From contig CAJAHV010000011.1 in assembly GCA_903939555.1 (NCBI GenBank), positions 1-12,086 of the forward strand: a DNA stretch of 12,086 nt, in the 5' to 3' direction. The notes under the pieces were generated by a model. The model saw nothing but the letters and a program-made list of their open reading frames with translations, was not told the origin of the DNA and searched no databases. Shown here one piece after another: positions 1-6,280 of the stretch. Positions within the stretch are counted from its first letter, which is position 1; each line of letters begins with the position of its first letter. The translations under genes and the position numbers were made by a program. This stretch comes from an uncultured Alphaproteobacteria bacterium. Lineage in GTDB: Bacteria > Pseudomonadota > Alphaproteobacteria > Sphingomonadales > Sphingomonadaceae.

Positions 1-129
1 CAAGCACCGACTCAAGTCATATTGAGCCGCGTTATTCGTAGAAATTCTTTGCCTAAAATACGCAAATCGTCAATCGAAAACTGTCTTGCTGCTGTTACCC
101 AGTGTCGCAGGGGGGCGAGAGCCGGCCTC
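1..129. other. AT-richer non-coding edge downstream of the VOC dioxygenase
   Basis: I see no convincing gene here. The first 100 bases are clearly richer in A+T than the rest of the window, which suggests intergenic DNA. A small hairpin (CTCAA 11-15, GTCATA loop, TTGAG 22-26) lies near the edge but has no T-tract on either strand that would make it a terminator. A minus-strand reading frame runs through here to a stop near base 12, but upstream it is only an antiparallel shadow of the dioxygenase gene. A gene lying mostly outside the window cannot be excluded. Confidence 0.5.
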
Positions 130-1020
130 CTAGCCGAAATCCCAATCATGGCCCCACAGGCTGTCGATCGTGCTGATCGTCGGCACATAGCTTGTCCAGT
201 CGGGCTGCCAGCCGCCAAAGCCGAATTCGACATCGAAACCGGCGGGCGAGCGGACATAGAAGGAGAACACCCGGTCATTGGCATGTTCGCCCAGCGTTGC
301 CGAGATGTGATGCCCGGCCGCCTTGGCGCGGTAATAGGCCCGCCCGACATCGGCCATGGTCAGCGCCTCGAGCATGATATGCACCGCGCCCGATGGTGCC
401 GGCATGTCGGCCAGCGCCACCGTATGATGGCGCGGATTGCCGCAATGCAGGAAGCGCACAGTGATCGCCGGGCCATCCGGATCGGGGGTTACCGGCACGC
501 TGATCCGGTCGGTATCGTCGAAACCCAGCACGCCCTTGTAGAAATCGACCGCATCGCCCAGTGCCAGCGCCGGCAGCACGGCATGGCCCATCCCCAGATT
601 GCCGGTCAGGAAACCGCTAACCCCGGCGGGCGAAACGAACGGCGCATAATCGGTCATGCGGCCATGATAAAGTTCGATGGCATTGCCCGCCGGATCGGCA
701 AAGCACGCCAGTTCGGCGACACAGCGGCTCTTGGCCAGCGCCGCATCGCCATGGGTTACCGTCACGCCCGCCGCCGTCGCCTTGGCCAGCACGGCGCGCC
801 AGGCCGCGGCATCGGCGCATTCCAGCCCGATGGCGCCAAAACCATCGGTCGCGGCGGATTGCACCAGCAGCCGGAACGGCCGGTCATCCAGCCGCAGCGC
901 CAGTGCACCATCGGCCCGCGCCGCGCCGGCCATCAGGCCGAGCACGTCACAGGCAAAGCTCCGCCACGGCGCGACATCGGTCGCGGTAATGACGACATAA
1001 CCCAATGCGCAAATGCTCAA
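130..1020 (-). CDS. VOC-fold extradiol (BphC-like) catechol dioxygenase, two-domain type I
   Basis: The 296-residue product looks like a type I extradiol ring-cleavage dioxygenase, which opens a catecholic ring next to the diol using Fe(II) and O2 in the cytoplasm. It has the two vicinal-oxygen-chelate repeats (about 1-120 and 140-270). The expected ligands are visible in the second: His146 (GMGHAVL), His214 (VHIMLE) and Glu265 (DVEFG). His199 (RHHTVAL), His246 (GEHANDR) and Tyr255 (SFY) sit where second-shell catalytic residues sit in BphC-type enzymes, so it is probably active. The start is a TTG at 1020-1018, chosen because a good ribosome site (GGGGAG, 1034-1029) lies 8 nt upstream and translation enters the first domain directly (SICALGY). 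The gene ends with TAG. It is divergent from the SDR/crotonase pair. Catechol, biphenyl-diol or steroid A-ring diol substrates are all possible; the sequence does not decide. Confidence 0.88.
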   Translation of the reverse strand: MSICALGYVVITATDVAPWRSFACDVLGLMAGAARADGALALRLDDRPFRLLVQSAATDGFGAIGLECADAAAWRAVLAKATAAGVTVTHGDAALAKSRCVAELACFADPAGNAIELYHGRMTDYAPFVSPAGVSGFLTGNLGMGHAVLPALALGDAVDFYKGVLGFDDTDRISVPVTPDPDGPAITVRFLHCGNPRHHTVALADMPAPSGAVHIMLEALTMADVGRAYYRAKAAGHHISATLGEHANDRVFSFYVRSPAGFDVEFGFGGWQPDWTSYVPTISTIDSLWGHDWDFG

Positions 1021-1028
1021 AGTCCGTG

Positions 1029-1034
1029 CTCCCC
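1029..1034 (-). promoter_or_regulatory. Ribosome binding site supporting the TTG start of the dioxygenase
   Basis: On the minus strand GGGGAG lies 8 nt before the TTG at 1020-1018. No ATG or GTG in the same frame offers an equally good site at the beginning of the VOC domain, so this site decides the start. Confidence 0.6.
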
Positions 1035-1055
1035 GATCATGGCCGCACTAAAAGC

Positions 1056-1111
1056 AATCACGTTGCCAAACCGCAAGCCAATTACGCATTTCGAAGCCAG
1101 AAAACGTGATT
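1056..1111. promoter_or_regulatory. Candidate operator: inverted repeat AATCACGTT-N38-AACGTGATT
   Basis: A perfect 9-bp inverted repeat is present: AATCACGTT at 1056-1064 and AACGTGATT at 1103-1111. The centres are 47 bp apart, about four and a half helical turns. It lies inside the divergent intergenic region, beside the AT-rich stretch that could hold the promoters. This is where a regulator controlling both transcription units could bind. No regulator gene is in the window, and the repeat could be chance in so short a sample. Confidence 0.35.
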
Positions 1112-1237
1112 TATCGTATAACGCGGAGGTGCGCCGCCGCTACAGGCACAATTTCCCGGGCCGGGCCGGCGGCAGATCGCTTGCCACCCCGGCCCGCCTC
1201 GTGCTTTCGTCGCCGCACAGCAGGGAAACCCCATCAC

Positions 1238-2005
1238 ATGCGTTACGACGGCAAGATCATCCTCGTCACCGGCGGCAGCCGCGGCATCGGGCGCGACATC
1301 GTCACCGCCTTTGCCGATGCCGGCGCCCGCGTCTTCACCTGTGGCCGCACGCCGCCGGAAACGCCCCTCCCGGCCGAGTTCATGGCCTGCGACGTCCGCG
1401 ATGCCGATGCCGTCACCGCGATGATCGATGCCATCGGGGCGCAGGCCGGGCGAATCGATGTCGTCATCAACAACGCCGGCGGCGCACCGCAAACCGATGC
1501 CGCCACCGCCTCGCCGCGTTTTTCCGAACGAATCATCGCGCTCAACCTGCTCGCCCCCATCCATGTCGCGCGTGCCGCGCACCGCTGGATCCCGCCCGGC
1601 GGCAGCATCATCAACATCGCCAGCGTGTCGGCCGTGCGCCCGTCGCCGGGCACCGCCGTCTATGCCGCCGCCAAGGCCGGGCTGTTGGGCCTGACCCGCA
1701 GCCTCGCGCAGGAATGGGCGCCGGCCATCCGTGTCAACGCCATCATCGCCGGGCTGATCGAAACCGAAACCGCCGATTTCACCTATGGTTCGGCTGCCGC
1801 CCGCCACGCGCTCGCCGCCAGCCTGCCGGCAAAACGACTCGGTACCGGCCAGGATATCGCCAACGCCGCGCTGTTCCTCGCGTCCGACCTCGCCGCCTAT
1901 GTCAACGGCGAGGCCTTGACCGTCGATGGCGGCGGCGAGCGCCCGCCGTTTTTGGGTATCGTCGCCGCACACGCCGCCGGCGTCACGCCAAATGCCGGCA
2001 AATGA
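1238..2005 (+). CDS. Short-chain dehydrogenase/reductase (classical SDR, NAD(P)-dependent)
   Basis: The 255-residue protein is a classical SDR that would oxidise an alcohol or reduce a ketone with NAD(P). The nucleotide-binding motif TGGSRGIG is at residues 11-18, Asp52 is in the CDV adenine-binding position, and NNAG is at 78-81. The catalytic set follows: Asn103, Ser129 (NIASV), Tyr142 and Lys146 (YAAAK), with the usual 13-residue Ser-Tyr spacing. The end (VDGGG near 229-233) is typical, plus a tail of about 20 residues. The ATG at 1238 was chosen because it opens the Rossmann strand (RYDGKIILVTGG) and has AGGGA 11 nt upstream; the frame upstream is not SDR-like. The gene overlaps the crotonase gene by 14 nt, so the two are probably co-translated and act on related CoA thioesters, for example as a hydroxyacyl-CoA dehydrogenase. 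Substrate unknown. Confidence 0.9.
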   Translation: MRYDGKIILVTGGSRGIGRDIVTAFADAGARVFTCGRTPPETPLPAEFMACDVRDADAVTAMIDAIGAQAGRIDVVINNAGGAPQTDAATASPRFSERIIALNLLAPIHVARAAHRWIPPGGSIINIASVSAVRPSPGTAVYAAAKAGLLGLTRSLAQEWAPAIRVNAIIAGLIETETADFTYGSAAARHALAASLPAKRLGTGQDIANAALFLASDLAAYVNGEALTVDGGGERPPFLGIVAAHAAGVTPNAGK

Positions 2006-2966
2006 ACCGCTCGACCGGGCGGCGCTCGACCGGCTGATCGCCGCGCAGCCACCGCGCGATGCCTTTGGCCCCGATACCGACACGCCGGCGCTGTGCCTGG
2101 CTGCCACCGCAATAACGCCGCGCACCGCCCGCTGGCTGCAGGCGCTGCCCTGCCCGGTCATCGCCATCGGCGCCGCCACTCCGGCGCAACTGCGCGGTTG
2201 TGACGTCAATCTCCCCGATTTGGCCTCGGCCCGCCCGCTGCTCGCCAACATCGCCGGCACACCCATCGCCGCAATGGTGCTGGTGCAGCACCTGCGCGCC
2301 ACCCAGAACCTGCCCCGCCCCGACACGCTGACCATCGAAAGCCTCGCCTATGCGACGCTGCAACAGGGGCCAGAGTTCCGCCGCTGGCAGGCGCAGGCCC
2401 CCGCGCTGCCGCCGATTGCCACTGCGGAACCCCCGCTGCACCTCGCCCACAGCGGCGAAACGCTGCACATCACCCTCGCCGACCCGCGCAACCGCAATGC
2501 CATCGGCACGCAAATGCGCGATGCCCTGTGCGAAGCGCTCGATCTCGCCCTCGCCACCACCGGCCCCGTCCACCTGTCAGCGCTCGGCCGCAGCTTTTCG
2601 ACCGGCGGCGAGGTCAGCGAATTCGGCCAGGCCAGCGACCCCGCCACCGCGCACTGGCTGCGCTCGCTGCGCCTCCCCGCCACCCGCCTCGCCCCGCTTT
2701 CTCCCCGCCTCAGCGCCCATGTCCAGGGCGCCGCCATTGGCGCCGGCGCCGAAATCGCCGCCTTCGCGCACCGGCTCACCGCCACCCCCGCCGCCTGGTT
2801 CCAGCTTCCCGAGCTCAAATACGGCCTGATCCCCGGCGCCGGCGGCACCGCCAGCCTGCCTCCCCGCATCGGCCGCCACCGGACGGCGTGGATGGCGCTG
2901 TCGATGGCGCGCCTCCCGGCAAGAACCGCGCTGCAATGGGGACTGCTTGACGCTATTGCCGGCTGA
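1992..2966 (+). CDS. Enoyl-CoA hydratase/isomerase (crotonase fold) with N-terminal extension and missing C-terminal tail
   Basis: The 324-residue product carries a crotonase core from about residue 148 to the end. The first oxyanion block is SFSTGGEVSEFG (201-212). The second runs from HVQGAAIGAG. Glu254 (GAEIA) and Glu274 (LPELKYG, followed by PGAGG) are 20 apart, exactly like the two catalytic glutamates of rat mitochondrial hydratase, so it probably hydrates enoyl-CoA. Two things are odd. There is an extension of about 145 residues before the core, and the protein stops right after ALQWGLLDAIAG, where normal family members continue with C-terminal helices. The extension contains a helix-like block (LTIESLAYATLQQGPEF, about 113-129) that resembles those missing helices, suggesting a permuted order. 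The ATG at 1992 lies 14 nt inside the SDR end; the frame upstream of it is SDR shadow. The gene probably works with the SDR. Confidence 0.82.
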   Translation: MPANEPLDRAALDRLIAAQPPRDAFGPDTDTPALCLAATAITPRTARWLQALPCPVIAIGAATPAQLRGCDVNLPDLASARPLLANIAGTPIAAMVLVQHLRATQNLPRPDTLTIESLAYATLQQGPEFRRWQAQAPALPPIATAEPPLHLAHSGETLHITLADPRNRNAIGTQMRDALCEALDLALATTGPVHLSALGRSFSTGGEVSEFGQASDPATAHWLRSLRLPATRLAPLSPRLSAHVQGAAIGAGAEIAAFAHRLTATPAAWFQLPELKYGLIPGAGGTASLPPRIGRHRTAWMALSMARLPARTALQWGLLDAIAG

Positions 2967-3045
2967 AAAGCGTCCCCGGGACCGGGATCGGACCCCGATG
3001 CTTCCTTACCCAAATCAGAAAGATGCGCTAACACGGCGCTGAACT

Positions 3046-3064
3046 GCCGGGTGGCACACCCGGC
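3046..3064 (+). other. Short perfect hairpin just upstream of the BLUF gene
   Basis: GCCGGGTG, loop GCA, CACCCGGC forms a perfect 8-bp stem 26 nt before the BLUF start, in the leader between the crotonase stop and the BLUF gene. No T-tract follows, so a Rho-independent terminator is not supported. It could slow read-through, shape the leader, or serve as a palindromic operator. Confidence 0.35.
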
Positions 3065-3090
3065 CCGGCACAAACAAAGCGAGCTGATCC

Positions 3091-3564
3091 ATGTTCGACG
3101 AATTTGGTTTTCCACCCGGCCCTGACCTCGACTACGCCGCGCCCATTCTCGACACTTTCGTATACTGTAGTCGTGCCGCCGAAGGCGTTGACGGCGACGA
3201 GGTCGACCGCATGATCGAGCGGTCTCAACGCCGCAATGTCGAACGCCACATCACCGGGGTGCTGGTGTTCGGCAGCGGCGTATTCTTCCAGTGGATCGAG
3301 GGGCCAACCGCCGAGGTGGAGAAGCTGATCGCGAGCCTTCACGACGATCCGCGCCATTACGACATAGTCCCGCTGGACCGGAGTGTGGAAAAACGCGAGC
3401 GTCTGTATCCGAATTGGGAGATGGAGCTGGTCGGAGCCGACGACATCCGCACGGTGCTGGAGGACGCGCTCGAGAGCACCAAAGACGAAAACAACATCGC
3501 GGCACTCAGGCGCATCCTGAAGCACCTTGATGTGGGCTCGCTGGATACGCTGGGGCGAATTTAA
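3091..3564 (+). CDS. Stand-alone BLUF-domain blue-light photoreceptor
   Basis: This 157-residue protein is a short BLUF (blue light using FAD) sensor, a cytoplasmic flavoprotein that passes a light-driven hydrogen-bond change to a partner. After about 20 extra N-terminal residues the domain has all key positions: Tyr25 (FVYCSRA), Asn49 (RRNVERHITG), Gln67 (FFQWIEG), then Trp109 and Met111 (NWEME). Their spacing matches AppA Tyr21, Asn45, Gln63, Trp104 and Met106. His53 replaces the more usual Gly before ITG. Residues 113-157 are charged and helix-like, as in short BLUF proteins such as PixD and BlrB. There is no EAL, GGDEF or DNA-binding domain, so signalling should be by protein contact. The ATG at 3091 has only a weak upstream AAAGCGAG. 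The gene is separated by 124 bp from the crotonase gene and converges with the amidohydrolase gene, so it likely has its own promoter. Its link to the catabolic genes is unproven. Confidence 0.92.
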   Translation: MFDEFGFPPGPDLDYAAPILDTFVYCSRAAEGVDGDEVDRMIERSQRRNVERHITGVLVFGSGVFFQWIEGPTAEVEKLIASLHDDPRHYDIVPLDRSVEKRERLYPNWEMELVGADDIRTVLEDALESTKDENNIAALRRILKHLDVGSLDTLGRI

Positions 3565-3574
3565 GTCGGGCAGC

Positions 3575-3628
3575 TTACGGGCGCGGTCAGAACGGCTTGT
3601 AAGTCGATCAATCGACAAAGCCCCGTAA
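3575..3628. other. Nested inverted repeats in the convergent gap (possible bidirectional terminator)
   Basis: Between the stops of the BLUF gene and the amidohydrolase gene lies TTACGGG (3575-3581) paired with CCCGTAA (3622-3628). Inside this is a small hairpin, GTCGA TCAA TCGAC (3603-3616). The position between convergent genes fits a transcription end region, but neither strand shows a clear run of T after a stem, so the terminator role is inferred from place only. Confidence 0.3.
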
Positions 3629-3644
3629 CGCCCCCCTCAAACAA

Positions 3645-3670
3645 CCGGGGTCTGGGGCCGACAGCCCCCG
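3645..3670 (+). repeat. Dispersed GGGTCTGGGGCC palindromic element, copy A
   Basis: The stretch GGGGTCTGGGGCC with the stem GGGGC (3654-3658) / GCCCC (3664-3668) matches two further copies near 6281-6306 (minus strand) and 6363-6390 (plus strand). All three lie next to gene 3' ends and are followed by a CCGCC run. Similar GC-rich palindromes are familiar between genes in alphaproteobacteria; their role is not known to me. Confidence 0.5.
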
Positions 3671-3684
3671 CCGCCAGCGGCAAT

Positions 3685-4989
3685 CTACCCCGCCGCCAGT
3701 GTCGCACGCACGCCGACAGCCCCCAGATCGGCCCGCGCCGCCTCCCAGCCGCGATCGAGCAGGCACAAATCCGCCACCGCACCCATCGCCACCTGCCGCG
3801 CAGGCCCGCCGGGATCATCCGGATCACCCAGAAACAGCGCCAGCGCCGCCTCGGGCGTCAGGGCCTCCCCCGCGCCAAACCCTGCCGGCCGATCGACGGC
3901 CGCCGCCATTGCCGCCCAGGGGTCCATCCCGCCAAAGGGCGCATCACTGCCGGCCGCCAGCCGCACCCCGGCATCGCGCCATGCCTGCAGGCGATAAAGC
4001 AGGGGCCGGTCCGCCGCATCGACCTCGGCGCGATAGGCTGCGGCGCGTTGGCCCAGGAAATGCGGCTGGGTCACCACGGTCACACCGAGCCGCGCGATCC
4101 AGTCCACGGCTTCGTCAGGGGCAATGCTGGCGTGTTCGATGCGGTCGCCGGGGTGCACGCCGGCGGTTTCGATGGCTGCCAGCGTCACGAACAGTTCGGC
4201 GCGCGTCACGCAATGCGCCGCCACCGGCCGCCCGACATCATGCGCCCGCGCCACTTCCGCCGCCAACGTATCGAGATCGGGCAGATCATGGTCGTGATAG
4301 TGCAGCTTCACCGCGCCGCGCCGCGCCCGGCCGAGCGGCGGCTGTGCATCCAGCCCCGGCCGGCCCATCACCAGCAGCCGCTGCGCCATCCCCGCCCCGG
4401 CGTAGCGCGCGAAATCTTCCGCCTCATTGCGCGGCGTCACCTCGGTCACCCCGGTGATGCCCAGCGCCGCCAGCCGCCCGCCGAGCGCCGCCAGATCGGG
4501 CGGTATCCGCCCCAGCCGCGCCGCAACCAGCGCATCGCCATCGATCAACCGGCCATCGGTGGGCACACCAGCACCGATTTCGGCGATGGCGCGGCTGTTG
4601 AGCAGCCACATCCGCCCGCCGCGATGCTGAATGCGCACCGGCCGGTCGGGGCCATGCGCATCGAGCCAGGCGCGATCGACGCGCCCGATACTGTCGTGAA
4701 ACCCCACCCCGCGCAGCCAGCCCGCGCCCGGCGCCGCCGCCAGCGCCAGCGCCAGCGCGTCGCGGCTGGTCACCTCGGGCGGCCCGCAGCGCAGCGAACA
4801 CAGCGCCGCTGCGGTCGCATCGAGGTGGATATGATGGTCGTGCAGGCCGGGGATCAAGGCGCCGCCCTGCGCATCGAGGCTGGTTTCCCCCGCTTCGGGC
4901 GGCAAGTGCGGCGCGATGGCGCTGATGATGCCGCCAGCGATGCGCACATCGCAGCGCCGGCCCGCCACCTCCGCCCGCTGGATCAGCAT
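3685..4989 (-). CDS. Amidohydrolase family 3 (YtcJ-like) metal-dependent hydrolase
   Basis: The 434-residue protein is a TIM-barrel amidohydrolase that would hydrolyse an amide, ester or related bond using one or two metal ions. It opens with the small beta-sandwich (MLIQRAEVAGRR to about 45). The first ligands His53 and His55 follow (GLHDHHIHLD), then a candidate carboxylated Lys228 (GAVKLHYHDHD), His259 (VAAHCVT), His286 (RIEHASIA) and Asp349 (AAGSDAPFGG). The barrel ends with DPWAAM and a C-terminal sandwich piece (VADLCLLDRG). All expected ligands are present, so it should be active. YtcJ-type relatives are commonly over 500 residues, so this one is short. The ATG at 4989 overlaps the CoA-transferase stop in an ATGCTGA arrangement (7 nt), which favours coupled translation; longer upstream readings are out-of-frame shadow of the transferase. 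Substrate cannot be deduced. Confidence 0.87.
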   Translation of the reverse strand: MLIQRAEVAGRRCDVRIAGGIISAIAPHLPPEAGETSLDAQGGALIPGLHDHHIHLDATAAALCSLRCGPPEVTSRDALALALAAAPGAGWLRGVGFHDSIGRVDRAWLDAHGPDRPVRIQHRGGRMWLLNSRAIAEIGAGVPTDGRLIDGDALVAARLGRIPPDLAALGGRLAALGITGVTEVTPRNEAEDFARYAGAGMAQRLLVMGRPGLDAQPPLGRARRGAVKLHYHDHDLPDLDTLAAEVARAHDVGRPVAAHCVTRAELFVTLAAIETAGVHPGDRIEHASIAPDEAVDWIARLGVTVVTQPHFLGQRAAAYRAEVDAADRPLLYRLQAWRDAGVRLAAGSDAPFGGMDPWAAMAAAVDRPAGFGAGEALTPEAALALFLGDPDDPGGPARQVAMGAVADLCLLDRGWEAARADLGAVGVRATLAAG

Positions 4990-6128
4990 GGGCTGCGCAA
5001 CGGATACAGCGGCGCCGAATCGGCTTCGGCCGCCGCCTGCCACACGCGCACATCGCGCGCCCGCCCGGCCCGCGCCGCGAACGCCAGCGTCCGCCGCAGC
5101 GACACATCGATGAGCGCGCCGCGCCCGGCCTGCCCCCCCTGTCCTGTCCACGCCTGCCACCCGGCCAGCGCCGCATGAATCCCGGTCAACGGGTCGGCAA
5201 TCGCATCGCCGGCAAACATCGCCTCACCCCAGCCCGCCGCCATGGCGCTCGCCAGCCCGCCCGCCACCGCCGCATCATCGCCAAAGCCGGTGCGCATCGC
5301 ATCATCGCCGGTGCGGCCATGGCCGGTAATGCTGATCCACACCGCGCCGCGCGCCACCTCGCGCCGCGCATCGATGCCAAGCTGGCGCAGCGCCCGCGGC
5401 CGTGAGCCTTCGATGATGATATCGGCCTCGGCCACCCGCGCCGCCAGCGCCGCACGGTCACCGAAATCAAGCCTGTCATGGCGCTTCATACCGTTGAGCA
5501 GCGCGAAAAACCCGGCATGGCCGCCCCGCGCTCCATCGGGCCGGGCGCTGCTTTCCAACTTGACGACGTCCGCGCCCAGCATCGCCAGCAACGACCCCGC
5601 CAGCGGCCCGGCCCACAGCGACGACAGGTCGAGCACCAGCGGGCGCTGCTTGCGGCGCACCAGCCCGCCCGGCGTCACCCGGCACCAGTGTCGCGGTGCC
5701 GCCACCGGCCGGTCGGCGGCGATCGCCAGGCCAAGCTCGGCGCCGCGCGCCAGCAACGCCGACGTCGGCCAGCGCGCCACCAGCGCCGCCAGGCTGTCCC
5801 AATCGGTCGCGCCCGCATCCTCGACCAGCGCCGGCAACAGCCCCCAATCATCAACGCGCGCCAGGTTGAGCGCAATCCGGCCATCGGCGCTCTCCAGCAG
5901 CCGGCAACTGCCGTTCGCCGATGTCCGCCCCTGCCGCGACAACCCCAGCAACCGCGCCCGCTCCCCCAACAACAGCGCACCATTCAACGGCAGCGCCGCC
6001 GCCGGCGCCAGATGCCGCAACGCCAGCAAAGCGCCATCGGCAGCACTCGCCAGCGCCAACGGACACACCAGCCCCGGCCCGTCGGCAAAGCCCGTCACCG
6101 CCAGCAACCCCGCCCGCCGCCACGCCAA
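4983..6128 (-). CDS. Family III CoA-transferase (CaiB/BaiF) with modules in permuted order; start uncertain
   Basis: This is a CoA-transferase of the CaiB/BaiF (family III) type, moving CoA between carboxylic acids through an aspartyl-CoA intermediate. Numbered from a TTG at 6128 it has 381 residues. Residues 2-40 (RRAGLLAVTGFADGPG) look like the middle block of a normal family member. Residues 74-138 (SADGRIALNLARVDDW) look like the C-terminal small domain. Only then comes the usual N-terminal block (RPLVLDLSSLWAGPLAGSLL, near 162-181; GADVVKLES), followed by a second middle block with ADPLTGIH. Asp312 there aligns with the catalytic Asp of formyl-CoA transferase. The frame stays open upstream to 6488, and ATGs at 6242 or 6263 would add 38 or 45 residues, but those fall in repeats with no family resemblance. 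TTG 6128 is the best guess. Its stop overlaps the amidohydrolase start. Confidence 0.72.
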   Translation of the reverse strand: MAWRRAGLLAVTGFADGPGLVCPLALASAADGALLALRHLAPAAALPLNGALLLGERARLLGLSRQGRTSANGSCRLLESADGRIALNLARVDDWGLLPALVEDAGATDWDSLAALVARWPTSALLARGAELGLAIAADRPVAAPRHWCRVTPGGLVRRKQRPLVLDLSSLWAGPLAGSLLAMLGADVVKLESSARPDGARGGHAGFFALLNGMKRHDRLDFGDRAALAARVAEADIIIEGSRPRALRQLGIDARREVARGAVWISITGHGRTGDDAMRTGFGDDAAVAGGLASAMAAGWGEAMFAGDAIADPLTGIHAALAGWQAWTGQGGQAGRGALIDVSLRRTLAFAARAGRARDVRVWQAAAEADSAPLYPLRSPC

Positions 6129-6226
6129 TGCCGGCGGATCAGCCTCGCCGCCAGCACCCGGGACCAGCCTGTTGGCGTAGCGTGCTGCTGACTGACACGG
6201 ATCAAGGCCTCCGGCGGCGGCGGGTT

Positions 6227-6280
6227 CGCCTCCGGCGGGCATTTTTTCGCCTCCGGCGGGCATTTTTTCGCCTCCGGCGG
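6227..6280. repeat. 21-bp tandem repeat, about 2.6 copies
   Basis: The plus-strand unit CGCCTCCGGCGGGCATTTTTT occupies 6227-6247 and 6248-6268, with a partial third copy (12 bases) from 6269. Because 21 is a multiple of three, the minus-strand frame stays open across it and reads GGEKMPA repeatedly. The partial third copy runs into the palindrome beginning at 6269. The core GCCTCCGGCGG recurs on the other side of the palindrome as its reverse complement (near 6388-6397), so the repeat probably grew from the palindrome's arm. Confidence 0.85.

Larger units (their letters stand above)
1021..1237. promoter_or_regulatory. Divergent promoter region between dioxygenase and SDR/crotonase pair
   Basis: This 217-bp gap separates two divergently transcribed units, so it must hold both promoters unless one is read through from elsewhere. 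Bases 1050-1122 are AT-richer than the flanks. They include TATAAC (1117-1122), a possible minus-10 for the plus-strand genes without a clear minus-35. On the other strand, TTGCGG followed 18 bp later by TTTAGT is a weak candidate for the dioxygenase. A GC-rich inverted repeat (CGGGCCGG 1162-1169 / CCGGCCCG 1189-1196) lies in the SDR leader. The region call is firm; the individual promoter boxes are guesses. Confidence 0.5.

Noticed and set aside
22..2037. 671-codon plus-strand open frame
   Set aside because: It runs antisense through the dioxygenase and then out of frame through the SDR gene. Its product is rich in Arg, His and Gln with no domain; both genes it covers have intact catalytic motifs. 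It is a GC-driven shadow frame.
1082..2335. 417-codon minus-strand open frame opposite SDR and crotonase
   Set aside because: Glycine- and arginine-rich shadow; it crosses the boundary of two well supported plus-strand genes.
6227..6280. CRISPR array
   Set aside because: The units are contiguous 21-bp tandem copies with no spacers, and no cas genes are present.
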